Below, piece by piece: positions 1 to 11,107 of a DNA stretch of 40,086 bases; position 1 is the first letter of the stretch, and every line of letters begins with the position of its first letter. The stretch covers positions 1 to 40,086 of the forward strand of contig NZ_KN046820.1 of the NCBI RefSeq assembly GCF_000742135.1, given 5' to 3'. A model generated the notes under the pieces. That model made no database searches. It was given only the letters and a program-made list of their open reading frames with translations, and was not told the origin of the DNA. The translations under genes were made by a program, and so were the position numbers. Source of the DNA: Klebsiella pneumoniae. GTDB lineage: Bacteria > Pseudomonadota > Gammaproteobacteria > Enterobacterales > Enterobacteriaceae.

Positions 1-197
1 CACGCCTGAAGGGAAAGCTGCACGTTAACAGCAAGCGTTACACTCAGCGCATTGAGCGACATAACCTGAATCTGAGACAACATCTGGCAAGGCTGGGACG
101 GAAGTCACTGTCGTTCTCAAAATCGGTGGAGCTGCATGACAAGGTCATCGGGTATTATCTGAACATAAAACACTATCAGTAAGTTGGAGTCATTACC
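1..197 (+). mobile_element. IS1, right-end fragment
   Basis: This is the right end of an IS1 element entering the window from the left. It carries the last 59 codons of insB (3-182), the DDE transposase part made by frameshifting with insA, and ends with the IS1 terminal sequence at 197. It is nearly identical to the same part of the complete IS1 at 37409-38176; I see two base differences. The 61 bases after it (198-258) match nothing I recognise and lead directly into an IS2 end. Confidence 0.93.
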
Positions 198-258
198 AAT
201 AATTTTTCTTATTCCGGACGACTGCTAGTATGTTGCCCAGCGGAACCAGCCTCCCGGC

Positions 259-512
259 TAGACTGGCCCCCTGAATCTCCAGACAACCAATATCACTTAA
301 ATAAGTGATAGTCTTAATACTAGTTTTTAGACTAGTCATTGGAGAACAGATGATTGATGTCTTAGGGCCGGAGAAACGCAGACGGCGTACTACACAGGAA
401 AAGATCGCTATCGTTCAGCAGAGCTTTGAACCGGGAATGACGGTCTCCCTTGTTGCCCGGCAACATGGTGTGGCAGCCAGCCAGCTATTTCTCTGGCGTA
501 AGCAATACCAGC
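259..512 (+). mobile_element. IS2, 5' fragment with truncated orfA
   Basis: The left terminal repeat of IS2 starts at 259 and the sequence follows IS2 to 512. By eye it is identical to the complete copy at 27110-28440. OrfA starts at 350 and encodes the N-terminal helix-turn-helix half of the IS3-family OrfA protein (motif [16 protein letters not shown]), then breaks after residue 54 where an IS110-family element begins. No orfB follows in this identity, so this copy cannot move itself. The matching 3' half on the other side of the IS110 element belongs to a different, diverged IS2 relative. Confidence 0.92.
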
Positions 513-532
513 AACTGTCTTGAAGGTAAAAA

Positions 533-1555
<1,023 letters not shown>

Positions 1556-1742
1556 TACAAGGAAGGCAGCCTCACCGCCGTTGCGGCCGGAGAGGAAGTC
1601 GTTCCTGCTTCTGAGCTTACTGCTGCTCTGAAGCAGGTCCGGGAACTTCAGCGCCTTCTGGGCAAGAAGACGATGGAAGTTGAGATCCTGAAAGAAGCCG
1701 TGGAGTACGGCCAGTCGCGAAAATGGATAGCGCACGCGCCCT
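1556..1742 (+). mobile_element. IS2-like element, 3' part of orfA
   Basis: This fragment encodes [18 protein letters not shown] and [20 protein letters not shown], the leucine-zipper half of an IS3-family OrfA. It is clearly related to IS2 but differs at about one base in five, whereas the 5' half before the IS110 element is identical to IS2. The similarity stops at 1742, just after the region where IS2 shifts frame into orfB, and is joined to traI. The two halves therefore come from two different elements. Confidence 0.75.
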
Positions 1743-4700
1743 TGTCTCATCCTGTCCTGGAAAAGCAAGCTAAAGAGAATACCCTGTCAGCTATTGTTGA
1801 TAAGGCTATCGAGCAGGTTTCAAGCAAGAATGTCAGGTTTACCTACGACAACGTACTGACTAACGTGCTTAACCAGACCGAAATTAAGAAAGGTGTGTAC
1901 CAGGAAGCGCGCCAGGCGCTTGATGCCGCGGTCGAGAAGGGGAGTCTTATCGCAGTTGATACAAAACAGACCCTTTTTACCTCGGCCATGCATGTTCGTG
2001 ACGAACAAAGACTATCCCAAATTTGCCGGCCGTATGGCTGAACAATCCGCTGGACCTACGGCAGATGTCAATGCCCGGGATATCACGGCAAAAATTGCAG
2101 ACCGTGATCGTGCTCTGACGCTGGTCGATGCCAGGGGTGGGGGGGAATTTCAGAGCAATTTATTAAGCCGAATGAAAGAACTGGCGCAAAACAGCAGTAA
2201 AACGCCGGTACTGATTGCCGGTAACGTCAAAGATAAGAACCAGTACTCAGAACACCATTCAGTGATGGCCATAACTGTAAAAGAACTGGCCACAACCGAA
2301 TTACCTGAAAATACGATGCTTATCATTCCTGAAGCCGAAAAGCTAAACGTCCCGGCCATGTATGAAGTCCTCAAAACAGCAAACGCCGTCAATGCTCCGA
2401 CAGTTGTCATTGATACGCATACCCGCAGGGCGACGGGCTTTGCCAGTGAAGTTTTGAGAGGTGCAGGCGCACCGGTACTCTCATCTTCGCCAGGAATGGA
2501 AAAGAGCTCCTTAACGTTAGTTCAGAAAGATACAGTTGACGATCGCCTCAAGGTTGCAGCCAGGTATGTCAGCCAGCAGAAGGCGGCCGGCATTCACGTC
2601 GTTGCGCAGGCGGGTAATGAACGGGCAAGAGGACAGTTAACCCGCGAGATACGTAATGCTCTTCAGGAGAACGGGATACTTGGTGAGACGGTGGCAACTA
2701 TTTCAACGCTTTCACCGGTATGGCTTGATGGTGCCAACCGGAACCTTCGGAGTACATATCAGACCGGTATGGTGCTTGAGCGGTATGAGGGAAAGGAACT
2801 CAAGGAGACGTTGAAGATCACCGGTATCAATGATAACCATAACACTCTGCGAGTAGTAAATGAACATGGCGAAACGCAGGGGCTCAGATTAAATGCGATC
2901 GACAGTCAGTATCGCCTGTATACGGGAATGACGATATCACGCTTGCGCTGCGTGAACTCCAGAACAACCGTCTGGCCCCCAGAGAAAGAGCCGTAAGACA
3001 GGCAATTGAACTTGTGCAGGGTACAAACGTTACGTTTTCAAGTCTAAACGTGGTAAGTACCGCGCTTAAAATGGATCGTTCATTATCCCCGCTTGTCGCC
3101 CAGGCCGAACTTCAGCGTCTGGAGAGCCGTGGTGAAATAATTGCCCTGGATGCCAACCAGGGACGCTTCGGTGATTATGTGCAGCGTGAAAACTGGCAAA
3201 ACGAAAAGACTATCCTGGGAAATATTCTGAAAGGAATAAACGCTGTCGATCCGCTGATTGCCGATGCCCGGCAGGTAACTGAAGGTAAGGGACTAACTGA
3301 TGGCCAGCAGAAAGCCGCAAAGCTTATCCTGGAATCACGAGATCGTTTTGTCATTGTGCAGGGGTATGCCGGCGTGGGTAAAACCACACAGTATCGGGTA
3401 GTGGCAGCAGCAGCTAATCAGGTGGAGGGATTAGAATTGCGCGGCCTGGCACCCACTCACCGCGCCGTGGGTGAACTGCAGGCCGCCGGCATTTCGTCGC
3501 AGACCGTCGCCAGTTTTCTTTCAGAGCATGCGGAGCGTCAGGCAAACGGCCAGACGGCAGATTACAGTCGAACGCTGTTTGTGATTGATGAAAGTTCCAT
3601 GATCGGAAACCGCGATTTGGCAACATTGACCGATATAATTGAGGCTGGTAATGGCAGAGCGGGGATTAGTGGGGATGAGACCCAGAAGAAGCCTCTTGAG
3701 TCCGGTGTTCCGTTTTCACTGACGTTAACACGAAGCGCAGCGGATGTAGCCATTATGAAAGAAATTGTTCGTCAGACCCCTGAACTGAGACCTGCTATTG
3801 AACACATCATTGCCGGGCAGGTTCAGGAAGCACTGAATGTGGCTGATTTGGTTAGCCCTTCCGTTGTACCACGGGACAAAGATGCGCCGGTTCCGGAGAA
3901 GAGCATCATTGATCTAAAGGGCAGTGGAAAAATTGCAGCCTATGAGATCGCTACTGATTTCACCAGCCGAACCAGTGAAGCACGGGATAAGACCCTGATT
4001 GTTGCTGAACTGAACAGGGACCGCATGGAAATCAATAAAAGTGTGCATGACATGCTGCAGGCGAAAGAGGAGCTGGGTGACAGTGTAACGGTAAATCACC
4101 TTGTCCGTGTCAGTAACTCAATGGCTGATTTAAACCTACCGGGATTCTGGAAGGAAAATTATAAGAATACCGTTCGTATCGGGGAGCAATATCTGACTAT
4201 TGGACAGGTTGATCCGAAAAGCAACCTTGTAGAGCTTAACCATCCGGAGACAGGGAGCAACCGGTGGATCTCTCCGCTTGAACTCCGTGCGTCTAACGTA
4301 GCAGTCTTCGAAAAAAAAGAAATAGAGGTTTCTGTCGGTGAACGTATTCGTTTCACGGCCACAGACCATGACAGAAAGGTGAAGTCGAATGACTTAGCCG
4401 TTGTTACCGAAATTGATAAGGGAGGTAAAATCACGCTCGATGCCGGCGGTCGTAAAGTCGTCCTCAATCCCCGGGAGCAGCAAAAAGACCAGCATATCGA
4501 TTATGGCTATGCTGTGACTACCTATAGCTCTCAGGGGGCATCTGTACCCTATATTATTGGGCTGGTTGGCGTTGACGGTGCCAGAGAGCAGATGGCTACC
4601 CTGGACACCACGTATGTTCAGATGTCGCGTGCCGTCGAACATATACAGCTATACGCAGATGACCTCAGCAAGTGGGTTAAGACGGTGAAGGAGCGTTCTG

Positions 4701-4819
4701 GAGAGCGTGAAACGGTCCATGATGTGATGTTGCGTGGTGAAGATCTAAAGGCCACTAACGAACTTAATTTATGGAAACGTAGCCAACCTGTTTCTGCGAC
4801 CCGGCTCGCTGCAAAATAA
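1743..4819 (+). pseudogene. traI: traI relaxase/helicase remnant of F type
   Basis: TraI nicks oriT and unwinds plasmid DNA for conjugation. The N-terminal HUH relaxase domain is missing, cut off by IS junctions at 1742. What remains are the two RecD-like domains. The first (about 1750-2990) has lost its motifs, as in F TraI. The second, in frame from 3014 to 4819, has Walker A GYAGVGKTT, the THRAVGE segment, Walker B VIDESSM, the conserved TRSAADVAIMKEIVRQTPEL stretch also found in F TraI, and a late helicase motif YVQMSRAVEH. The frame changes near 2000-2020 and near 2930. The C-terminus ends soon after the last helicase motif, much shorter than the 1756-residue F protein. The sequence is well diverged from F. 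It cannot act as a relaxase; whether the 601-residue helicase piece is made is unknown. Confidence 0.88.
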
Positions 4820-4848
4820 CCAGAAAGCATTCAAGAGTGTCTCATGAC

Positions 4849-4992
4849 GTGTGGACAGAATATGAATGGGGGAACTTTCTGAATGAACGAGAAGAGAGCC
4901 TTATGCTTCATACTATCCAGTCAGAAAGATTATCATCAGATTTTTCAATCTTTCATAAAATCCCTTGTTTACACGATGCGTTAACGATTTAA
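4849..4992 (+). CDS. short ORF after traI, unrecognised
   Basis: A 47-codon frame starting with GTG (VWTEYEWGNFLNEREES) runs between traI and the next gene. It has no clear ribosome site and no motif I recognise. It could be the tail of a lost gene. The rest of 4820-5020 shows nothing. Confidence 0.15.
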   Translation: MWTEYEWGNFLNEREESLMLHTIQSERLSSDFSIFHKIPCLHDALTI

Positions 4993-5020
4993 GGTTTATA
5001 AATATCCAGTGAGGTGTGCA

Positions 5021-5280
5021 ATGTTAAGAAAACTTTGGGGAAAAAAGGGAATACCTAACTCTTCGCGTATTGAAGATGTTCTTATCGAACAAAATAGAGA
5101 GTTAAGTAATGTTTTAAATATGCTTGTGAAAAATAGTGGTCCAGGAAGGTCAATTATAGAACTTCGCGATATAGAGCGTGCAATTAAAAACCCTGAGATA
5201 GAATCAAGAGAGCTAACCATAAAGAGAATACTATATATTGAAAAGTATCTAACAGACCTGTTTTATGAGGTGTATAAAGT
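5021..5280 (+). pseudogene. unrecognised gene, cut by an IS3-family element
   Basis: The frame starts MLRKLWGKKGIPNSS at 5021, 12 bases downstream of an alternative ATG at 5009. About 86 native codons follow, rich in Glu, Arg and Ile and probably helical (IIELRDIERAIKNPEIES, then RELTIKRILYIEKYLTDLFY). At 5281 the sequence becomes IS3-family DNA and the remaining codons are read from the IS antisense strand to a stop at 5377. I do not recognise the family. It lies in the same direction as traI, about 200 bases after it. Confidence 0.5.
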
Positions 5281-5827
5281 GCTTGTGGTTAACGCAAAGA
5301 CCTTCACGTCGCAGAAGCTGCCAGATACGCCGGTAACCAAAACGGCAGCGTTCAAGTGCCAGCTCTGTGATGCGTAGAGACAGCTGCGCGTCAGCAGCCG
5401 GACGCTGAGCCGAATATCGGCAGGTTGACAGGGACAGACCTGCCAGCCTGCAGGCACGACGTTGCGACAGACCCTTAGCCTCGCACATGACTTCCACGGC
5501 TTCCCGCTTCTGGTCTGTCGTCAGTACTTTCGCCCAAGAGCCACCTGAAGCGCCTCCTTATCCAGCATGGCTTCATTCTTGAGTCTGGCGTTCTCTTCCT
5601 CAAGCGACATCAGGCGCTTAACCTCAGGCACCTCCATACCGCCATACTTCTTACGCCATGTGTAAAAGGTGGCGTCGGAAATGGCGTGCTTACGGCAGAG
5701 CTCACGGGCAGAAACGCCGGCTTCGGCCTCGCGGAGAATACATATGATCTGTTCGTCGGAAAAACGCTTCTTCATGGGGATGTCCTCATGTGGCTTATGA
5801 AGACATTACTAACATCACGGTGTATTA
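5281..5827 (-). mobile_element. IS3-family (IS407-group) remnant
   Basis: This remnant carries a whole but slightly shortened orfA (5521-5775) and the first part of orfB (5281-5497) of an IS3-family element of the IS407 type. orfB is cut at 5281 after the segment FGYRRIWQLLRREG, so the catalytic DDE domain is absent. The right end lies near 5820-5830, placed from where the next gene loses its own sequence. Confidence 0.8.
5521..5775 (-). CDS. IS3-family OrfA
   Basis: This is an 84-residue HTH protein of the IS3/IS407 group. It begins MKKRFSDEQIICILREAEAG, followed by CRKHAISDATFYTWRKKYGG and a leucine-zipper segment EVKRLMSLEEENARLKNEA. Relatives usually read ENARLKK followed by a few more residues before EAMLDKEAL, so a small in-frame deletion is likely here. 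With orfB truncated, the element cannot move alone. Confidence 0.8.
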   Translation of the reverse strand: MKKRFSDEQIICILREAEAGVSARELCRKHAISDATFYTWRKKYGGMEVPEVKRLMSLEEENARLKNEAMLDKEALQVALGRKY

Positions 5828-6842
5828 ATCAACGGGGAGCAGGTCAAGTTATGTATAGACACGTTCCAGTTCGCGATTTTAACTATGAAGCTAATGTATT
5901 CCTGCTCCGCCTCATTCAGTCCTCCCTCTCCCCTTTTACTGAGGTAATAATCGTACCAACGTTCATACGCGGGTACGTTTATAGATTCCCAGGAATCCAG
6001 CATCCTCGTTGCATAGGATACCAGTTCATCAAAAACGGTACTCCCTGAAGGAATATCCGCCCGGGTAAGTTTAGCGAGTATTTTTATTGTCCATCGTAAA
6101 TGTTGCCATTGCTGTGCAGGTGCCAGAGGCAACGAATTCATATTCATGGGTAGATCTACCGGAATCATAGAAAGCAGCTGGTTGCCGCTGGCATTCAGGT
6201 GGCGTTTGTACTGATGTAAGGTATGTGGTTGTGCTGTCTGCATTAAGGGATGGTAGATCCACCGCTTGGCTTCATCTGAGGTGAAAAGTAGCTTTTCTAT
6301 CGCATCCATCATCTTTATGCCTTCCCCGTTCTCACGATATGGAGTGATGATGCTTTCAATCCGAACGGCATCGATCTCCACTAGCGCCAGCTGGCCTGTT
6401 TGAGCTAAAAGGTCTGGATTTGGCTGGATATCCTCCGACGTATCATTAACGAATATCCCGATTGTCGTATCGTTACATAACCCTATGAGGTCAGCATTAA
6501 GGCCACAAACAATCCCACCACCAGCGAGATTTTTGAGGTTAACGATCCCTTTCTCCTTACCTTGCAGAAGATGAGGAAGAGCAAGGTATTTTTTTCCTGT
6601 ATTTTAACCTTTATGTATTTTTTTATATGTTGTAGTGTGAGCTCACTACAAACCCCTTTTACTTCTGTGCTGTGGCTAAAATGCCATTTTTGGTTTTTAC
6701 CTTGTTTTGCAATCAAGGATGTTCCACAAATGAGGCAGATACAGTTGCAAGAAAGGCCATTCTCAACGCTGGCGATATCAACAATTTTATTTGAAACTGT
6801 ATCGAATCCAAATGGTATCCATTTTTGTGAGTTACGTCGCAT
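5828..6842 (-). pseudogene. CoiA-like competence/nuclease family protein, frameshifted and 3'-truncated
   Basis: The N-terminus begins MRRNSQKWIPFGFDT at 6842 and has a Cys pair CICLICG followed by WHFSH, the zinc-binding pattern at the head of CoiA-like proteins, a family that includes predicted nucleases. The first frame ends at 6483. The second frame is open back to about 6570 (reading LLQGKEKGIVNLKNLAGGGI) and continues through NDTSEDIQPNPDLLAQTG into the 188-residue frame starting at 6381. A -1 shift in a run of seven A near 6590 joins them. The last residues (NLTCSPLINTP) come from the adjoining IS3-family DNA, so the true C-terminus is lost. Family assignment is moderate; the frameshift is directly visible. 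Confidence 0.6.
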
Positions 6843-6928
6843 GAATATTCCTCGTTAAAAACGAATAAAGGAATTCTACATTATTCGCTTCTATCAAACC
6901 TGGAATAACAGTGCCTTATTTACAATAT

Positions 6929-7264
6929 TCAGATCTCATCGGGGATGAGATGCCACACAGAGGCAGGTATTTTGTCATAGATTTTTTCCATGTAGATCTC
7001 AGCTCTGCGGTGATCATACGCTCCACTCAAGCTGGTTATCTTATTTATATCCCCCCCTTCATCATTTAATTTATCCAGGATACGTTCAAAAACTTTATCG
7101 AGAGTTTCTGTCGTGCTGCACTTCCTGAACTTCAGGAGATAGGTTTCTCTCAGGCTACTGTGCACATTTAGGCTTTTCAACAACAACGCTCCGGGGCATG
7201 TCCAAAAACAATGGCTATTATCGAAAACATTAAACGAAGTACCACAGACAGGCAAGAGAAGCAT
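6929..7264 (-). CDS. hypothetical protein
   Basis: This is a frame of 111 codons starting MLLLPVCGTSFNVFDNSHCF at 7264; a TTG 42 bases further upstream would add 14 residues. The C-terminal half is charged and probably helical (ETLDKVFERILDKLNDEGGD). No transmembrane segment, signal peptide or known motif is seen. It is divergent from the recombinase gene at 7361, and the region between holds A/T-rich promoter-like sequence. It lies in the same direction as the CoiA-like gene, about 85 bases before it, and may have formed a unit with it. Confidence 0.5.
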   Translation of the reverse strand: MLLLPVCGTSFNVFDNSHCFWTCPGALLLKSLNVHSSLRETYLLKFRKCSTTETLDKVFERILDKLNDEGGDINKITSLSGAYDHRRAEIYMEKIYDKIPASVWHLIPDEI

Positions 7265-7360
7265 CTTGATTAATTTCCCATTCTCCCTGGATTTGAAAAA
7301 AAACAATGTTACTATACTGGTTATAAAAACAGTGCCATTGATAAGACATGAGATCTTCCC

Positions 7361-8497
7361 ATGACAGATAAAACTAAGCTGGTTGCGATTGCACGAACCG
7401 ATGACATGAGCGCCCTGGAAGCACTCAAGCTGTTACGGTTTCGCCGTTACAATACGGCAAGAAGTCAGTTAAGGGTCACGAGTGTCTGGTCTGCATGGTG
7501 CGCCAGGCACGGCCTGACCCCCTTCCCCGTCACAGCAGTTGATGTCGAGCGCTATATTAATGGGCTGAATGGATCCGTTAAAATGGCGACCATCTCTCAT
7601 TTTATTGCATGCCTTTCAAGCGTAAACAGCAGCCTGGGTTTTCCAGACTTCCGCAACGTTCTGATAAAAGCACTGGTTCAGGTATGGCGGGCGCGGGAGA
7701 ATGAGAAAAAAATCGTCACCGGTCAGGCCCTTCCATTTCTAATATCCGATCTCAATATTCTTCGCCGGTCACTGCATAAAAGCGACGACCTGAGAGACAT
7801 ACGGGACCTTGCAATGATATGGGTTGGGTTTGAAACCCTGCTGCGTAACGTGGAAATTCGAAGGATTAAAACCGGCGACCTGAAATGGCAAAATGACACG
7901 TCCTGTTACCTTCTGGACGTCATGCGGACCAAGACAAACCTTTCAAGTAACCTGACATTTCAGCTCTCACCACAATGCAGTCAGCATATCAGACAGTTGA
8001 TTGAGACTGTGGAATACACCGATACTGAAAACTTCGGGCACCGTTTTCTTTTTCAGCCTGTGAACATCCATACAAACCGATATTTCCCACCCACCAGCAG
8101 TAAGCTATCACGGGGTAAATCCATAGACAGGATGCTGGTCAAAGCAGGATTCAGTCAGGGGTTACTGACGCAGCTACAAAATGAATCAAAGGTATCACGG
8201 GAAGATGTTGGTATGCTGTCCTCTAATTCACTGAACCAAGCATTTGCACGCCTCTGGGGGATTGCCGGGAAGGTCGGCGACAATAACCGACAGTCCGGGC
8301 GGTACCGGACATGGACAGGACACAGTGTGCGTGTGGGGGGAGCCATAGAGCTGTTTAAAGCCGGGTACTCCCTAGAAAAGATTACCGAGATGGGGAACTG
8401 GTCTGATCCAAAGATGGTCTTCCGTTATATCCGTGGATATCTTGCCAGTGAAAAAGCCATGGTAAGCTTTATGCGTAATCATCTGGACGATATATAG
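7361..8497 (+). CDS. tyrosine recombinase/integrase
   Basis: This is a 378-residue site-specific recombinase of the phage integrase family and looks intact. The N-terminal core-binding domain covers about residues 15-110. The catalytic residues are visible: Arg162 in TLLRNVEIRR, His321 and Arg324 in GHSVRVG, Trp347 in GNWSDP in the second His/Trp position, and the nucleophile Tyr356 in FRYIRGY. A ribosome site is weak. It is the only complete recombinase of this type in the window; the ResD-type gene downstream is broken. A near-perfect inverted repeat starts 18 bases after its stop and could be its terminator or its target. Exact role (integrase, invertase or dimer resolution) cannot be told. 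Confidence 0.85.
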   Translation: MTDKTKLVAIARTDDMSALEALKLLRFRRYNTARSQLRVTSVWSAWCARHGLTPFPVTAVDVERYINGLNGSVKMATISHFIACLSSVNSSLGFPDFRNVLIKALVQVWRARENEKKIVTGQALPFLISDLNILRRSLHKSDDLRDIRDLAMIWVGFETLLRNVEIRRIKTGDLKWQNDTSCYLLDVMRTKTNLSSNLTFQLSPQCSQHIRQLIETVEYTDTENFGHRFLFQPVNIHTNRYFPPTSSKLSRGKSIDRMLVKAGFSQGLLTQLQNESKVSREDVGMLSSNSLNQAFARLWGIAGKVGDNNRQSGRYRTWTGHSVRVGGAIELFKAGYSLEKITEMGNWSDPKMVFRYIRGYLASEKAMVSFMRNHLDDI

Positions 8498-8514
8498 ATT
8501 TTACTGAGAGAAAC

Positions 8515-8548
8515 ACCAGCACTCAGCAACATGTTACTGAGCGCTGGT
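8515..8548. repeat. inverted repeat after the recombinase gene
   Basis: ACCAGCACTCAG and CTGAGCGCTGGT form 12-base arms with one mismatch around a 10-base centre. No T-run follows, so a rho-independent terminator is not obvious. The arm and spacer sizes are close to those of tyrosine recombinase crossover sites. Confidence 0.5.
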
Positions 8549-8594
8549 CACTTATGAACTTTTCAGATATTCAGATGAAGTGATCACCTTGTGT

Positions 8595-8909
8595 ATGGCG
8601 TTTCTTCGCCTTACTCATGAGGCTGTTCTGAAAGATAAAAAAACAAAGCACCATAATAAGCAAGTCTACAAAAACGTAAAAGTTACTTTTGATGGTAAAT
8701 CCACAGCAATGATGGAGGGGAGAGTTGTAGCTATCAACAAAGACGAGAGAGACATTAATTTTATACATAAAATTAGTATTGAGCCTGCCGCTTGCCTTCT
8801 CTTAGGTCTTTTCCTCTTGTCCGTCATACTGGCCCGAAATCCAGGGGTCCCATCTGACGCGGTTCTAACGTGCATGCGTCTTAATGCAAATGCTCAACTA
8901 CAAAAGTAA
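8595..8909 (+). CDS. hypothetical protein, doubtful
   Basis: This is a frame of 104 codons starting MAFLRLTHEAVLKD, with a lysine-rich first half and one hydrophobic stretch (CLLLGLFLLSVILA) near residue 66. No good ribosome site or family resemblance is seen. A hairpin at 8924 lies just after the stop and would suit a transcript in this direction. It may be a remnant. Confidence 0.25.
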   Translation: MAFLRLTHEAVLKDKKTKHHNKQVYKNVKVTFDGKSTAMMEGRVVAINKDERDINFIHKISIEPAACLLLGLFLLSVILARNPGVPSDAVLTCMRLNANAQLQK

Positions 8910-8923
8910 CTTTTCTATCTTAT

Positions 8924-8943
8924 CATTCCCGTTTTACGGGAAT
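8924..8943 (+). terminator. hairpin, possible terminator
   Basis: ATTCCCGT, a short T loop and ACGGGAAT form an 8-base-pair stem followed by only a short T stretch. It sits 14 bases after the stop of the doubtful ORF at 8595-8909. Confidence 0.4.
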
Positions 8944-9011
8944 TTCAAAAAAAGATACTTCCCTTAATGGGGAAAATACGCTCGGTTCATAGGATACATT
9001 AGATGTAACTA

Positions 9012-9340
9012 TGGACTGACCCCATGCCTGTAGACAAATTCTGTCCTCACGACGAGGCCTGTTCGAAGGCCTCCGGACTGACGCCGCCGGGATGACTGTG
9101 GCGCCGGGTCCGATTGTAGAACACTTCAATGTAATCGAAGACATCCGCCCGGGCCAGATCCCGGTTTGGTATATTCTCTTACTAATGCGTTCTTTTTTCA
9201 GTGAACTGAAGAACAATTCGGCTACCGCATTATCCTGGCAGTTGCCACGCCGGCTCAAGCTCGGTGCCAGGTTATTGGCCCGCAGAAGCGGTGCCAGTCG
9301 TCACTGCCGTACTGACTACCCTTACACAACCACAGACGGA
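9012..9340 (-). mobile_element. IS3-family remnant, 3' end of orfB
   Basis: On the minus strand the sequence reads SDDWHRFCRANNLAPSLS, then RRGNCQDNAVAELFFSSLKK and ERI, the conserved end of the DDE domain of IS3-group transposases with the catalytic Glu replaced by Leu (AELFFSS where AESFFSS or AEAFF is usual). The frame is lost after ERI. An IS-type terminal sequence TGGACTGACCCC begins at 9012. The remaining parts are absent. Confidence 0.7.
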
Positions 9341-9667
9341 ACATGTTAAAGATCATTCCTGCCGATCGCATCTGGAAGGTAGCCGTTTCTCGTCTCCATT
9401 ACTGCCAGTGTCAACATAGCTGTTTGTCCTGGCATTACCCCATTTCTCCCAAAAACGACGAAAGTGCCTGCAGGCCGCGTCATAACTGGCTTAAGCATAG
9501 ATCTTAACCGCAAAAGGATCCTTTACGCATTTGGTTTTACCCGCAATAATGTGGGATAAGACAACAAAAGGATCCGCGCGCTGCGATTTATTGTCATGGC
9601 AGGATCAGCCGCTTCAGGCCAGAATAGCTGTATCCAAACCCGTTGTGCGCTACGTGAAAAATAACTC

Positions 9668-10279
9668 ATGAACAGCATCATTCCCCTGCAGAATTCACCA
9701 GATCGCGTCTCCCTGCTGCCGATCCGCCCCGGGCGTTGATTTTGCGACCGCGGTGGCACTCCGGCGGATGGCCACCTCAACAGGTGCCACGCCGGCTTAC
9801 CTCCTGGCGCCGGAAGTGAGCGCCCTCCTCTGGTATATGCCGGACCAGCGTCACCACATGTTGTTCGCCACCATGTGGAATACCGGGAGCCGTATCGGTG
9901 AATCCCGGACGCTCACCCCGGAATCCTTCGACCTGGATGGTCACCACCCGCCCCGCCGGCGGGAGCCGTTATGGCCGGTCACGGATGAGACAATGCGCAA
10001 CTGGCTGAAACAGGCGGTGAAGCGGGCTGAAGCTGATGGCGTGCATTTTTCGATCGCCCTGACGCCGCATACCTTCCGGCACAGCTATATCATGCACATG
10101 CTTTATCACCGGCAGCTCAGTAAGGTCATCCAGGCGCTGGCCGGGCAAAGGATCCGCGCTCGATGGAAGTCTATACCCGGGTATTTGCGCTGGACATGGC
10201 TGCCACCCTAGCCGTTCCCTTTACCGCTGACGGTCGAGATGCCGCGGAGATCCTTCGCTCCCTGCCACCGGCCGGCTGA
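9668..10279 (+). pseudogene. resD: ResD-type site-specific recombinase, decayed
   Basis: ResD is the plasmid multimer resolvase encoded beside F-type replicons. The sequence matches it in several pieces: [20 protein letters not shown] and [14 protein letters not shown], then [20 protein letters not shown] with the first catalytic Arg region, then [20 protein letters not shown] and [17 protein letters not shown] with the His-x-x-Arg box. There are three lesions: a frame change near 9730 in a GC-rich run, an in-frame loss of about 45 codons at about 9945-9955 between the two halves of the catalytic domain, and a frameshift near 10150 just before the AGH box. The end [13 protein letters not shown] stops at 10279. 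It cannot be active. The 300 bases before it (9350-9667) hold no gene I recognise. Confidence 0.85.
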
Positions 10280-10860
10280 GATTGTCGGGCAGGCGGCCGG
10301 GGCTTTGCCACTTAGTAAAGGAGATAAAGACAAACGCATTCCAGACGAGGCAGAGTCAGTCAGTCGCTTCTGAGTCTCTCACCGTGCCGGCTGCAGAAGC
10401 GTTACGCTTATCCAGTATGACCCGGGCATCATTCCGTCCGGGTCTGGAGAGAAATATTCATACCGCATCCCGTGTCCCCTCACCTTCTCATTGCACCATG
10501 ACATCATTCGTATTAAGGAGCCCCGGTCCTCTGGTGACCAGCTGACATCTTCATACCGCAGACAATAAAACTTACTGCGATCCGGATATCAGCAGGTTAC
10601 AGGGGATATACCTGAGGGCCTTTCCAACCGGGTAAGCCAGGTCGTTATTCAGTATATCGTCGGTGACTGCGTCCCGGGCCATTTCTGACAGCCATCAGGT
10701 TTCCTCTTCATGATTGCAGATATCAGTGCGAAGCTAGCTGAGGGTACGACAGGATTAACGAACTTCGGAGGACTGGTTTTAGCAGCTCTTGTATGGCAAT
10801 GCCGGAATCAACGCTCTGCTGAGTGGCTTCATTCAGTGCGCACCGGGGATTTACTGAAAT
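10280..10860. other. gene-free stretch between resD and the iterons
   Basis: No frame here has a plausible start, ribosome site or recognisable product. It is probably decayed sequence between the recombinase and the replication origin. Confidence 0.4.
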
Positions 10861-11107
10861 ATTGACTGTGGGATGCAGTCACGTGGAGAGCTCTCAATTG
10901 GTCGGGTAACACCCTCGTCAAACTTGCATGCTGCAGTCAATATCAGCATATTCTGGCCATAAATGACATACCGCAGTCAATATTGTCCGATCTTTACCTG
11001 CAGGTAAGGAGAGCGAATATTGACTGTAGTATGCGTGATGCACCTCACAGTCAATAACTAATTGCGTATGCATACAGCAGTCATGGTAATGCATATCGCA
11101 GTCAATT
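10861..11107. repeat. RepFIB-type iterons downstream of repA
   Basis: Repeats of the form ATTGACTG(C/T)(G/A)(G/A)TATG lie in both orientations at about 10861, 10926, 10965, 11016, 11043, 11070 and 11091. The last overlaps the repA stop codon. RepFIB initiators bind such repeats on both sides of their gene; this side is usually the set that controls copy number and incompatibility. The repeats vary at several positions. Confidence 0.8.

Noticed and set aside
6588..6594. Programmed -1 frameshifting at the A7 run of the CoiA-like gene
   Set aside because: The slip sequence read in frame is A AAA AAT, not a strong heptamer, no clear downstream structure is seen, and two other genes break in the same kind of run; mutation or sequencing error is simpler.
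9511..9575. Direct repeat CAAAAGGATCC (9511 and 9565) as the ResD target rfsF
   Set aside because: Position before resD is right, but two 11-base repeats are too little to name the site and I cannot compare with the F sequence.
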